A stretch of DNA of 64,000 bases from Saururus chinensis (lineage: Eukaryota > Streptophyta > Magnoliopsida > Piperales > Saururaceae): contig CP141140.1 in assembly GCA_035235625.1 (NCBI GenBank), positions 9,568,685 through 9,632,684 on the forward strand, read 5' to 3'. A program made the translations under genes and the position numbers. Numbering within the stretch: the stretch's first letter is position 1; every line of letters starts with the position of its first letter. Below, one piece after another: positions 49,801 to 60,169 of the stretch. Below the pieces are notes generated by a model. That model saw only the letters and a program-made list of their open reading frames with translations. It ran no database searches and was not told the origin of the DNA.

Positions 49801-52032
49801 AATCCTTCTCGTCTTGAAAAACAAAATATGATGGCTGCCTATGATCTATTGCTTATATGACTGTTAGTGAAAACAAGTTGCATTTGAGTGATGAATTATG
49901 TGCATATGTAAAAACTTAATATATTTGATCATTATATTCTTGTATAGTGAGTTCATTTTGCAATACCAAATAGAGCTATCAATGTGGGATGGAGGGAGTA
50001 TTTCTCACCAAATAGGGGGAAAGGATGTGAGAATATCATGACAAGTATATGACAGGTAATATGCATATAATGATTACTTATTAGGAATCTGAAAATGAGA
50101 TAATCGATGATGTTGCTAATACAATTTTATGAGCCAGATAAGAGGACAGAGGAATATAATTTTAGCTGGATCTGCAAGGTTACATTCTGAGATTCTAAAA
50201 CAAAGCAAATAGGGCATTCTGAGATTTTAGTTCATTTTTAAAAACCAAATAGAGCAATTAATATGGGACGGATTCTTCTGGTCTTTTTACCACCTTTGTG
50301 TTTTTACTGATTTTTCAAAAGAATTCAAGGATTGTGTTAGGCTTCAGCACATGGCTACATAGTGCAGCTTGTGCAGAATATACAAATGCCGGATTCATAG
50401 CTTTGAGTTTAATGATAAAACTAATTGGAAATAATATTGTAAACAATTTATGCTGTATCATACTACAGATCATAATCAAAATTTTAACCATCATCATCAC
50501 CACCTCCACAATCACAACTAAGCCTTGAGCCCTGCTACCTAGTGTATGAGTCATGGATTCTATGCTGTCATGTTGTACTCTTGGTATAATCAAATGATAG
50601 ACAAAATCCATCAAGATGTAGTGGCGACATTTTACTCTAGATGCCCTTCCTCATGCAACCCTCTGAGGAAAAGTAAGATGAAGATCACCTTGTCATCACA
50701 ATCATCATGATATGCTTTTCCCTGTGGTTTGATTGGATTCATGAGATGATGGTTGCAGGAGGAAGCATTGATTTGGTATCCAACTCAATGCTGGTAACAA
50801 TCAGACCAGTCTGCTTTTACACGGAAGTCTGCCATGTTGTCATCCTTAGGAATGGTGAAGTGTTGTATTCTGTCCATTACTTCAGTCGGAACTCCATAAT
50901 GAGTCTCTGATGATACAAAATACATCCATAGTGTTCTATGCGGATAATAATGGTAGAGTGTTAGCTATTGTGTTTAACCTATGAGTAGTGTATGATGGAA
51001 CAGCAAACATTAATAGCTAATGTTAAAAAAAAAAACAGTGTCGGCCCAAATTTTAATCTATTTGTTGAAACATTGAAGCAATGCAATCATTTCTAGGCCA
51101 CACATCTGCTCAGTTTAATCTATATCCCTGTTGTATTATTGAAAGATGCAGGGTAAACAGGTTAATGTATTTGGGTATGTTTGGAGGGATGTTGGGGAAA
51201 AGGTTAACTTTTTTTTTTTTCGCTGAAGAAGGAAATGGATGTTAACTACTTAGCCTTAGTAGTATATACCTATCTTCAGTAGTAATGTAGATTTTCTAAT
51301 CATTTTTATAATGAAGATGGTGTTATGACCTCTGCATGAAGACCTTTAATGATGGCCGATCTTTTTTTGTGTGTGTGTGACACTAGAGTAGAGATACTCT
51401 ATGAGAATTAAATATGGTGCTTTTGCAGTTCGCCATTTTAACACATCTTAGTTATTCTGTCTCACGTTCAGAATTTGCAATTTTCTCCATATATTAATTG
51501 CTATATTGGTTGCAATGACAGATAGTTCTTGATTATAATGATCAAATGAGTATTCCCTTTATCAGAGATTGGATCAAAGATCTCAATGAGCGGGTTGTAA
51601 GATTGAGGTAGCCTCTTAACCCTTCTAGCTGCAATTATTTGTTAGTGGTTTTCATCAAATAGTAATGCAGGGAATTGGAATAAAGGCTGGATAATACCGT
51701 TTTCGGATAACTTCAACTGTCCCTATTGTAGGGCTGATTCAATTGGCGAAGTTGCAAATCAAGATCTTTTCCTTCCCGTGGTTTTGCCCAAGGTACCTGG
51801 ACGCTTTTATTATCTATTTGGGAAACCATATCATACAAAAGGACAGAAGGAGCTGCTGACAAATAGAGAGAAAGCAAATGAGGTTTACTTGCATATAAAA
51901 TCTGAAGTTGAAAGAATAATATCTTATTTGAGAACAAAGAGAGAGGAGGATCCCTACAGAAGTATTTTCTCGAGAACGGTGTACCAGGCTACTTGGGGTT
52001 CAACAAAACGGGTTCCAACCTTTGACCCATGA
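40831..52032 (+). CDS. PES1: Phytyl ester synthase (chloroplast acyltransferase)
   Basis: Thirteen exons with consistent phases encode 704 residues, the family size: 40831-41230, 41368-41419, 43869-43924, 44973-45131, 45496-45600, 46195-46301, 47494-47615, 48106-48214, 48602-48735, 48858-49227, 49653-49766, 51522-51607 and 51732-52032. All introns are GT-AG. A Ser/Arg-rich transit peptide (~1-60) precedes an alpha/beta-hydrolase domain with nucleophile GDSFGG (Ser197) and likely Asp337 (SGNDKMLPS) and His366 (KDHGHS). A DAGAT-like acyltransferase domain follows, with GYHMLLGFEL (His453) and YPGGAREALHRKGEEYQLFW (527-546). The enzyme esterifies phytol, and diacylglycerol, with fatty acids in plastoglobules during senescence and nitrogen stress. 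I chose MALAASL; an in-frame Met at 40744 would add 29 residues unlike a transit peptide start. PES1 and PES2 cannot be told apart here. Confidence 0.93.
41870..42430. repeat. Tandem ~115-bp AT-rich units inside the hAT element
   Basis: AACAAATTAGGTGATAGAAC, AATTAAATAACAAAA, ATACAAGAACCAATAGAG and GAGGCAAAGAGAACAAATT recur in the same order about four times with small indels. Confidence 0.8.
42640..43000. repeat. Tandem ~60-bp units inside the hAT element
   Basis: GGCTGCAGGAAACAGGCGAT, GAGAGTTAGGAGATGAATG and AGAGCGGTGGTGAATGG recur about six times in tandem, with period near 60 bases. Confidence 0.85.
47195..47410 (-). mobile_element. Possible tRNA-derived SINE in PES intron 6
   Basis: Read on the minus strand, CAGAGGTCCTGAGTCCGAATC resembles an RNA polymerase III B box. 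A T-rich stretch at 47205-47235 would be its 3' tail on that strand. I did not find a clean A box or target-site duplication, so the call is weak. Confidence 0.3.
47722..47905. mobile_element. Possible MITE in PES intron 7
   Basis: The ends TTAAGCTTTTAGGTTAACTG and CCTAAGAGCTTAAGCTTATG are imperfect inverted repeats of each other. The interior contains GGTTCTGGGTTCAAATCCTA, which mimics a tRNA B box but lacks a cloverleaf. Confidence 0.4.
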
Positions 52033-54784
52033 AGTTAGCCTATTTATTTCTCCAGACAAATTTTGCATATATTATTAATTTTAACATGCAAACCTTTTCT
52101 TGCGTGTATCTTCGTCAGGATGCCCCATATAAAGTGTCATTCTTTGTGGAGCAGCCCTCCCCACATTCAGGCCTTATACTATTTTTATCTCCTTCATAAA
52201 AGCCATTTTATGAATAACACAAAGCTTTCAAGTCTTTTAAAATTAGGGTACCAATGATACTCGATATATCATTTTATTGTATATATTGTACTGTAAAGAA
52301 GTTAAATAATATAATTAAATTTATTTGAAAGGTAAATAAGTGAATAATTTTATTCGATTATTTTCTTAATGAAATGGTTACAAAATTATTTTTTCTATGC
52401 CTGTTTATTTGTTACCTATTTGCTATATTTGTTAATATATGATACATAAGTTTATATATAATATAAATATATTTTTTTAAGAATATTTTATATATAATAT
52501 ATATTTTATTATAAATTTTATTTTTCCTTTCTCCCCATCTAGAACCAGATCGAGAAGGGGAAATTAAGATCTCCATCAATAATTGAATTTGAAGCTAACC
52601 GCCCCTCGTCACCTCACCTTAGTCTTTGCCTTCATCCTCCTTTTCTTTACTTCCCTTCCAAAATCAGCTTAGGGGTGGGGGTCATCATGACTTTACTATG
52701 GCACTATGCTTAAATCACTTGCTTCCTTTCTTACTTGTAACTTTAATCAAATAAAGGAATAACACATTAGATTATTTGTTAGTAAAAGATCGTATCGATT
52801 AAAATCTAATGTATACAAAAATGTTCAAGCTAATTTTTATTTTTATGTTTGATCTTTACAATATATTTATAATAACTTTAAACAACAATAGTAATGTTAT
52901 TAATTTTTTGCCTTAGTCATATCTGCTTTAGTTAAATTATTTGTGAAAGGTTCTTATTCTGGCCTTTCAAGCTAATTTGGCTAATTTAGTGATGTTTTAA
53001 AATATTTATATCTTAAAACTAAATTGACAGAGGCTAATGTATTATAAGAAGGTGAACTACTTTTAACAATTTGCTACATATAAGAATATGTTGGATAAAC
53101 CTTGTGAGTATTGTATTTCAGAACTGTTAAGTTCAAAGAAACATCTAACTTCTTCAAATATTTTTTAATATTTAACTTGCATCTTGGAAAAAGAATTGAG
53201 CTATACATGTTTATCTAATTAGCATTCACAGTGCATATGGTATGAACTGCTTCCTTAGATTAAGAAAGTTTAAGAAGTCTATTTATTTTGTCAAACGGGA
53301 TATTAATTTTTAGGATTAACTATGTTTATTAAGTTGAATTGGAAATCCTTATGAAATGGGAATAGATAATGGTGAACCAATTAATCAGTTGATTGTTAGT
53401 GGATAGAACGGGAATAAATTTTACATTTTAATCAAGGAACTGTTTAAAGCCTATTTTATCACCACATCGTTCCATTGAAAGCCTTACTTGAAATAACTAT
53501 TTTTTTTATTTAGTAACTAAACTATGAGGCTCATGAATATGAACTAAATTATGAGGCTTGTTAATATGAAAATCTGTTGATATGAATGCCAGTCAAACTA
53601 GAAGCACATGCTGTGCGACACTGTGTTTTGAAGTGTGCCACAGTGTGCTTTGAAGTGCAATTTTAAAAGTTTAAGCACTTGCTGCCTCCTACACAATATT
53701 TGAAGCATATGGTGACCATGCTGTCCATCCGCTGTACCTTTGGTTCTTGGCATGGGTGCGTCTTATAGTCTCCTATGCAAAGATCAGATCTACCTTATAT
53801 GTCAGATATTGACAGGGAGATTAAGTGATTGATGTTAATGACAAAATGTCAAGGCGTTGGTAGCTACAAAATTGACCCTGTAAGTGGCTCGCCCTTGGCC
53901 TCAGACACCAGATGGGTAGGAACTAAAAAACAATTTTCTCTCTATCTTGAAATGTGGAATTTGTTCTTTTCCTCGGATAAGTTTAGAGTCTGGTACTTTA
54001 TATATGTTTGTAGCATTGTGCATAGATAACACACATAAGAAGCCCCAAATACCATTACAAAAAAAAACAAACGAAAGCAAAGAAAAGGCAGTACATTAAC
54101 TAGCTAGTCGTTAGGAATTGCTTATATTTTCACGTCTGGAGCATCTCCCAATTAAGTGGCCCTACGGCAGCAAAAAGAACTTGTTCGCTGTAAGCCAATG
54201 TAAACAGAATCCTCTTCATTTAAGTTATGCAGGTGATGGCTGCTAAAGCTTGGGGACTGCAAGAATTGTTCATAGCATCAACTTGACCAATCATGTAGAA
54301 GATAAAAAAGGAAAAAAAGAACGAGAATCAAAATTTTTGCAATTGTAAAAAGCAGGATCCTAGGTCGGCATATGCTGCTTTGATTCACTTTCGGCAATCT
54401 CGTAGGCTCAATATCATTTAGCTGGATTCGTCCACCACTGGCCACCTATACGAAGTTCCTCACTTCCACACTATTCCCATAACATATGAAAACGGCCACA
54501 AGGAATATATGACAAGCCAAAAATATGTTAATGGAGTTTGTGACAGTTTCTTGAACAGCCATATATTTTGGCCCGGTTGATAGAAGGAAGAGTGCCATTG
54601 TTCACATATTCTAGCTGAGAGAAAGTGGGAATTGTCTCGAGGCCATTTTCCAAAAGAATAAGGTTCTTCTAATTTTATGCCAATGAAAGGGAATCGAGTT
54701 CTCTTATTATCGATAAGATTCTTCAGAGAAAAAAAGGGGAGAGGGCATTTCTGCGTGTAACTGTTGACATTCGAATGGAAGAGC
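52033..54784. other. AT-rich intergenic region, no gene seen
   Basis: It begins with the PES 3' untranslated region. A pair of GCGACACTGTGTTTTGAAGTGTGCCAC-like short repeats lies near 53610-53660. No conserved coding frame was found. Confidence 0.6.
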
Positions 54785-54790
54785 TATAAA
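54785..54790 (+). promoter_or_regulatory. TATA box of the unknown gene
   Basis: TATAAA at this place is only 14 bases before the ATG at 54799. Plant transcription usually starts 25-35 bases downstream of the TATA box, so that ATG would not be in the mRNA. This favours the next in-frame ATG at 54862. Confidence 0.6.
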
Positions 54791-54861
54791 AAAGGAACAT
54801 GAGCATTTCTATCTCAAGTCGATCTTTGAGAAGGCGATTAGTGAATAACCCCGATAACATA

Positions 54862-55614
54862 ATGGCCGATTATGTCTACAACACCGGGAAGGGTAGGTTT
54901 TCCGCCAACCCCAACAACTATCGAGATGGACGGAGCGAGCCAGTTGGCTACGAGGCAAGAGCTGAGGTCTATCGCGACCATATCTGCAGGCCTGTGATTG
55001 TTGGTGCGGATGGCCGGACGAGGCCTGGCGTGATAGTGTTGCCCGCTGAGCACAAGGTGGACAACTTCATCAACAAAACTGAAACCGTTCTAGAACATGT
55101 GTATGCACCCAGTGCATACACAAGGGTTTCTCCTAACCATGGCGACGGTTTCCTGGACTACCTGCGCTACGATGATGGCAGGAGCAAGCCCGAGGCGTTC
55201 TCTTCGGATCAGATATCCAAAGTGACCGAATTCATCTGCGGCGTCCAAACGGAAGCAAGCGCAGTGGGCAAGACTAGCGGCTTCCCTGCAGGTATGTTTC
55301 AGCGCCGACCAGTGCCTACTGGTGGGTGGAATGAGCCGGTGAGCTATGCGAATACAGTAACTAGGCCGACCAACGACATTGGTGCACTAGCTGATTATGC
55401 GAAGGAATCAGCAAGGCCCCAGCAAAACGGGCGGTTCATGGCATCCCCGCCGGTCTTTCAGATGAAGGAAACGGACCAGGAAATCATAGACAGCAGAGAG
55501 GCTGGAAGGAGGTACGCCAACCTCCCAGCACTGAGCCCCAAGAAAGATCCTTCTTTGCCGACGATAAGCAGCTCAGAGGCTGCCCGAAGATACAAGGGGC
55601 AGTTAATAAATTAA
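54862..55614 (+). CDS. Uncharacterised plant protein with DGRS and EAxRRY repeats
   Basis: A single-exon frame of 250 residues. I do not recognise the family. I chose the ATG at 54862 (context ATAATGGCC) because a TATA box lies right before the longer start at 54799, which would add 21 Ser/Arg-rich residues. The protein is hydrophilic with no signal peptide or membrane segment. It has internal repeats: YRDGRSEPVGY (20-30), GADGRTRPG (48-56) and YDDGRSKPEAF (103-113) near the N-terminal half, and EAGRRYANL (213-221) and EAARRYKGQ (239-247) at the C-terminus. The coding sequence is less AT-rich than its surroundings and evenly open to the stop. It is convergent with DVR, with about 350 bases between the stops. 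The repeated short motifs could be protein-binding sites, but that is speculation. Confidence 0.8.
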   Translation: MADYVYNTGKGRFSANPNNYRDGRSEPVGYEARAEVYRDHICRPVIVGADGRTRPGVIVLPAEHKVDNFINKTETVLEHVYAPSAYTRVSPNHGDGFLDYLRYDDGRSKPEAFSSDQISKVTEFICGVQTEASAVGKTSGFPAGMFQRRPVPTGGWNEPVSYANTVTRPTNDIGALADYAKESARPQQNGRFMASPPVFQMKETDQEIIDSREAGRRYANLPALSPKKDPSLPTISSSEAARRYKGQLIN

Positions 55615-55961
55615 GGGCGCGTATGGTTCTTGTCTGTCTTATTCCCATGTGGTGGATGAATCTCGTCTTGTAACACAATAATCAGTACTCTATTGCCCAA
55701 AAAATAATACTCTAATAATAACAATAAGTTCCCCGAGGCCAGAACCACCACACAGTTAAGATATTGTATGAAGCTTGTTACGCTCTTTTGTGTATCACGT
55801 TTTTAAGTGTACTAAAAGCGTCTTTGTTCATGATCGGTAATTGTCATAAATATGTGTCACTTACTCTATGATAAAACATGTCAAAACTGCTTTAATGGAA
55901 AGAATTTTTGTGGTTCAAGTAAGAAGGACAAAAGAAAAAGAAGATAGTAAGCGCAAACACC
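55615..55961. other. Shared 3' flank of two convergent genes
   Basis: This 347-base gap holds the 3' untranslated regions of the unknown gene (+) and DVR (-). Possible plant poly(A) signals (AATAAT words) occur at 55700-55730. Confidence 0.5.
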
Positions 55962-57227
55962 TCAAAAAATGGTCTGCTCTCCCAATTCCTGGCCAGACAT
56001 GCCCTCCCTGATTACTCTCTCGAAGAACTCCTCCAGCGTGTCCTTGCCGTAGCTCGGCGTCTTCTCGGCGCTGTACTCCCCGGTCTCCGGGTCCCAAATC
56101 AGCATGCTCTCCGCCGCGTAATACCTCCCGATCTTGCCGAACTCCGCCGCGTCCATCATTGAGGGGAATATTTTGGCCAGGAAGTCGAGGACCCCGATGG
56201 CGAAGTCCATTATTTCGATGGGCACTTTGAGGAACTTGGGCTCCTTGCCCACCAGCCGGAAGAGCATCTCCCCCTGTTCTAGCGGGGTCAGGGCCTTCCC
56301 CGGCCCGCCAATGGGCAGGATCATGTTCACCTTGTCCTGGTCCAGGACGCAGTCTGCCATGAAGGAGGCCAGGTCCGGCTCGCTGATGGGCTTGCAGGCG
56401 CACAGCCGGCCGTCTCCGAACATGACGTAGGGCTTGCCATCCTTTACGAGCTCCACTTGGCCACCCAGGCTCTTGAAGAAGGCTGTGGGCCGGACGATGG
56501 AGTAGGTGAAGCCCGGGTCCTCCCGGGCCAGCTGGGTTAGCTCCGCCTCGAACTTGAGCTTGGCTCGTTGGAACTCGAGCAAGGGCTTTTGGACGCAGAT
56601 GGCAGAGAGGAGGACGAAGTGGGTGGACCCGCGGGCCCGGCCGGCAAGCAGGCTGTTCTTGGTGGCCTCGTAGTCGATAAGCCAAGAATCCCGAACACCG
56701 TCGGAGCGGCTGGCGAGGCAGAAGACAACGACGTCCACGGGGGAAGGGAGGGAAGCAAGGGCGGCATCCAGGGTGGCGGCGTTGGTTACGTCGGAGAAGA
56801 GTACGGTGGAGCCGTTGAGCTGGGAGAGGGCATCGTCGCGGGTGTTGCGCCCGCGGATGCCGCTGCGCTCGCGGGCCACGGAGATGACGTTGAAACCGCG
56901 TCGGACAAGCTCCCGGACAACGAATTTGCCGATGTAGCCGGTAGGGCCTACCACGAGGACAGTGATGTCCCCCGGTGGCCTGTCGCGGAAGGGCGAGAGC
57001 GACGGAGCAACCGATTCGGCGGCGGCAGCCGAAATGGCATACCGAGGACTCAAGGAGGGGGAATGGGTGCTACGGGTAGCCGGGGTGGTAGTAGTGGATG
57101 TGAGAGGGGTGGAGAGTGGAGGGCAAGAGAGGCGGAAATGGGGAATGGGGGATGAAGGGAGCTTGTGGGTGTGGAGGGAGGCGGAGCAGGAGTTGTTGAG
57201 GGAGGGATGAGACATAGAAAATTGCAT
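55962..57227 (-). CDS. DVR: Divinyl chlorophyllide a 8-vinyl-reductase, chloroplastic
   Basis: Intronless, 421 residues, which is typical for this enzyme. A Ser/Thr/Pro-rich transit peptide (~1-66) precedes a Rossmann fold of the atypical short-chain dehydrogenase type. It has the NADPH-binding [19 protein letters not shown] motif (94-112), followed by [72 protein letters not shown] and a C-terminal [17 protein letters not shown]. It reduces the 8-vinyl group of divinyl chlorophyllide to the monovinyl form, a step of chlorophyll synthesis in the plastid. The coding sequence is strongly GC-rich compared with the AT-rich flanks. A Met at residue 5 is an alternative start. Confidence 0.96.
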   Translation of the reverse strand: MQFSMSHPSLNNSCSASLHTHKLPSSPIPHFRLSCPPLSTPLTSTTTTPATRSTHSPSLSPRYAISAAAAESVAPSLSPFRDRPPGDITVLVVGPTGYIGKFVVRELVRRGFNVISVARERSGIRGRNTRDDALSQLNGSTVLFSDVTNAATLDAALASLPSPVDVVVFCLASRSDGVRDSWLIDYEATKNSLLAGRARGSTHFVLLSAICVQKPLLEFQRAKLKFEAELTQLAREDPGFTYSIVRPTAFFKSLGGQVELVKDGKPYVMFGDGRLCACKPISEPDLASFMADCVLDQDKVNMILPIGGPGKALTPLEQGEMLFRLVGKEPKFLKVPIEIMDFAIGVLDFLAKIFPSMMDAAEFGKIGRYYAAESMLIWDPETGEYSAEKTPSYGKDTLEEFFERVIREGMSGQELGEQTIF

Positions 57228-58111
57228 GTTTTTACCGCTTCGGTGTTGCAGAGTGGCAGAGGAGGGATGGTCGGGGAGCGAGCAGGGGAGCTTTTGGTGG
57301 ATGGAGCTGTGCTTTATCGGAAGAAAATCTCAAATGCCAGTCTCTCCTCCCACGGAGTCTACCTGGGGTCCATATTCCGTCTTTGCACGCGTCTACCCTC
57401 ACCCGGCTCTATCACTATGCCACAAAACATTACTAGCTTGATATATAAAAAAGTAACATATCTCATCTATGTATCATGTTAGACCCTAACGAGCCTCATC
57501 ATAGTGCCCCATCCATAATTTTTAGTTACTTAAAATGCATGAAATATTTTGCAAACGTTGGTTAAGTGTGATCTTTAGACTTTAGTGTAAAAATTTAATA
57601 TGCATTAATTGTGCATGACTTATGAGATAATTTTTTTTTTCAAATTATTTATTCTCCGGGTTTGTGTGACAATTTTAAAATTTTCTTATTTATTCATATT
57701 TTGCCTTTCTAATTGTATTTTTCCCACAATTATACTTCAACAAACCTAGCCAATATGTGGGCCAATTATCAATATATATATATATGTAAATATGACAAAT
57801 ATTTTATAATGTAGTTGTAGCAATTACATTATAAAACTTGTCATTTGGAAATTTTACACGTTATTTGTATGCATTATTATGTTGTATATTTATTTATCAA
57901 GTTTGGTATAGATATTTAGTGCTTACATATATTTTTTTACTTCATACACAATACAAATATTTGTCAACACACATAAACATTTATAATTATATATAAAGAG
58001 AGACTGTAATTAGTGTGCGCCAAGTGAATACGCAAGCGGATGTATTGGGAATTAGGTACATGGATGTGATTTGATATCCCACAAGCCAGCCAATACAAGC
58101 AATGTCCCGTA

Positions 58112-58230
58112 TGCTAGTCATTAGCATGTTTGTGATCGATTTTTCTGAATTGATGGCCAGTGAAATTTCATGCTAGTCATTAGCATGTTTGTGATTGATT
58201 TTTGTGAATTGATGGCCAGTGTAATTTCAT
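58112..58230 (+). repeat. 59-bp direct tandem duplication
   Basis: Two adjacent copies begin TGCTAGTCATTAGCATG and end GTRWAATTTCATG, at 58112 and 58171. They differ at only a few positions, so the duplication is fairly recent. Confidence 0.95.
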
Positions 58231-58537
58231 GACCACCGCTCACATGGTGAAGCTTGAATGTAATGTATAACACAAATTATTTTATACTTTCAAGTAATAT
58301 ATAAAATAATTTTATGCACATATAAACCTTTACATATACAGTGTGAATTGTTTAAAATGTCAATTTTATCATTTCTTTCATTTAAACTTCATTGAGTCAT
58401 TCTTTCTCATTTTCACCACTTCCGTTGCCTCCACTACTAATTTTACCGTTTTTTCACTAACTTTGTCATCTTGGCCACTAGCTTTGTTTCATCTGATTTT
58501 GTTTTCACTTTTTTCACTACCATTACTTTCAGCAACA

Positions 58538-59287
58538 ATATTGGTTATAAATTAGCCAATGGAGTGATTAAAATTTAAATTTTTTATCAATAAATTCAAA
58601 TATTAAAAAATAAACCCATAACATATTAAACTACTCAAGACTAATAGTGTGTTTTATTTATTGTTGATTATGAATTTTCTCTACTAACCCAAATCTCATA
58701 CGGACAGTCGATAGCCAATAATCCTCAATCAAATTTGTTACAATAAAATGGGTATAAGATAATATTTTAAATGACAATGTCTCCTTAAGTATTTATAATA
58801 AACTATTTTAACAAATTACATAGATAAAATAAAAATAAAATAAATTTTAAACATGTAACTATTGACTGTGCATATCAGTTATAACAGTTGACAATTAAGA
58901 TAGTCGGCATTCAAAAGCTGACAATCGAGATAGCCTACAATCAACAGTCACATATCTAAATTTTGCTTTATTTTTATTTTATCTATATAATTTGTTAAGA
59001 TAGTTCATCCTAAATATATTATGGAGATTGTCATTCATAATGTTGTCTTAAACCCCCTTTATTGTAATAAATATGATTATTAATTGTCAAATGTCAATTG
59101 TCAAGTGTTAATACTAAATTCAAGTTAGCATTAGAGAAAACTCAAAATTAAATACAAATAAAACTCATTATTATTTTTTGAGTTGTTTAACATATTTATG
59201 AGTTTATTTTTTAAAAATTTAAATTTTTAGATAAAAAATAAAATTTAAATTATTACATAGGCTAATTTATAACCAATTTTATTAAAT
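58538..59287. mobile_element. Foldback element with long inverted repeats, ~750 bp
   Basis: The left arm starts ATTGGTTATAAATTAGCC and the right arm ends GGCTAATTTATAACCAAT. The arms pair outward-in through AAAAAATAAACYCATAA, ACTACTCAA/TTGAGTTGTTT, GACAATGTCTCC/AGATTGTCATTC and AGATAAAATAAAAATAAA near the centre (~58910). The whole element is thus one imperfect palindrome with a small unpaired middle. There is no coding capacity. Long arms suggest a foldback or Mutator-like MITE. The target-site duplication is not clear. Confidence 0.8.
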
Positions 59288-60169
59288 TATGACAAGGAGG
59301 TACATGAGGCGATTGAGAAAAAAGAGAGAAAGGGGAAAGAGGGAAAAAGATATAGATGAGGGAGTAACATATGTAAAAATTATTAATATTAATATTGTAG
59401 CTTCCCTTTGTTTAATAATAAACGAAAAAATTAAAAAAATTATTACTATAAAGTGTTGCCACCACTTGCAACCCGTGCGCCACTGGCACCATGTTGGCAT
59501 CCTATACGCCACATGCATGGCCGCCCATAGCGACCGTAGCACAACTCCACTACTATTCCCTATGTTTTAAATTAATAATTATATATATATATATATTAAA
59601 TAAATTTAAATTAATTTATTTTAAAATATTAATATATAATTATTAATATAGAACAAAAAAATATCATACCCCGTTCGAAATTAATAAATTTTTTAAAATT
59701 AATTTATTTAATTTTTTAATAAAAATTATTCATTCAAATAGGACTATGAAAGACGAAAAACAGTACAAAAAGAAAAAAGAAAATAAAACATTAACAATGG
59801 GACGTTAGTGTTAATGTCCTGCGCCACGTGCAAGTATACGGTGGCGAGGCAATCGATCATATGGGGAAGTAATTATTTATGTCCTCTGCTAATAATGCGC
59901 TCATGGGAGTCATCAGATCGACGGCGCAAATATTAACCGTCGATTTAAGGCCCGGGGCTATGTTGACACGGGAGCTGGGACCCAAAGCAACACAGGTCAG
60001 CATTTGGCTGACGGCTGTTCCCGCGTACCAACACAGCACGCCTTCTCTATACCTGAACACCGAAATAGTGGTTTTCGTCGTGCCCGTGCCTGTGTGCGTC
60101 CGTGTGCTCTGGGTGGAGGTGCCGAGGTAGCCGAAGCTACGAGGGTCGAAGCGCTTGGAGTTTGAAAGC

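Larger units (their letters stand above)
57228..60169. other. AT-rich intergenic region
   Basis: 57228-57480 should be the DVR promoter and leader; no TATA box stands out. A short (AT)n lies at 57767-57786. The direct repeat and the foldback element are annotated separately. 59440-59560 is a GC-richer patch without a recognised product. 59820-60169 is probably the F-box gene promoter and leader. Confidence 0.55.

Noticed and set aside
54799-54861. Longer N-terminus (21 residues) for the unknown gene
   Set aside because: The ATG lies only 14 bases after a TATA box, too close to be in the transcript; kept only as an alternative.
55915-56685. Long minus-strand open frame of 256 codons
   Set aside because: It lies inside DVR in another frame of the same strand. 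The DVR frame has clear motifs; this one is a GC-rich shadow.
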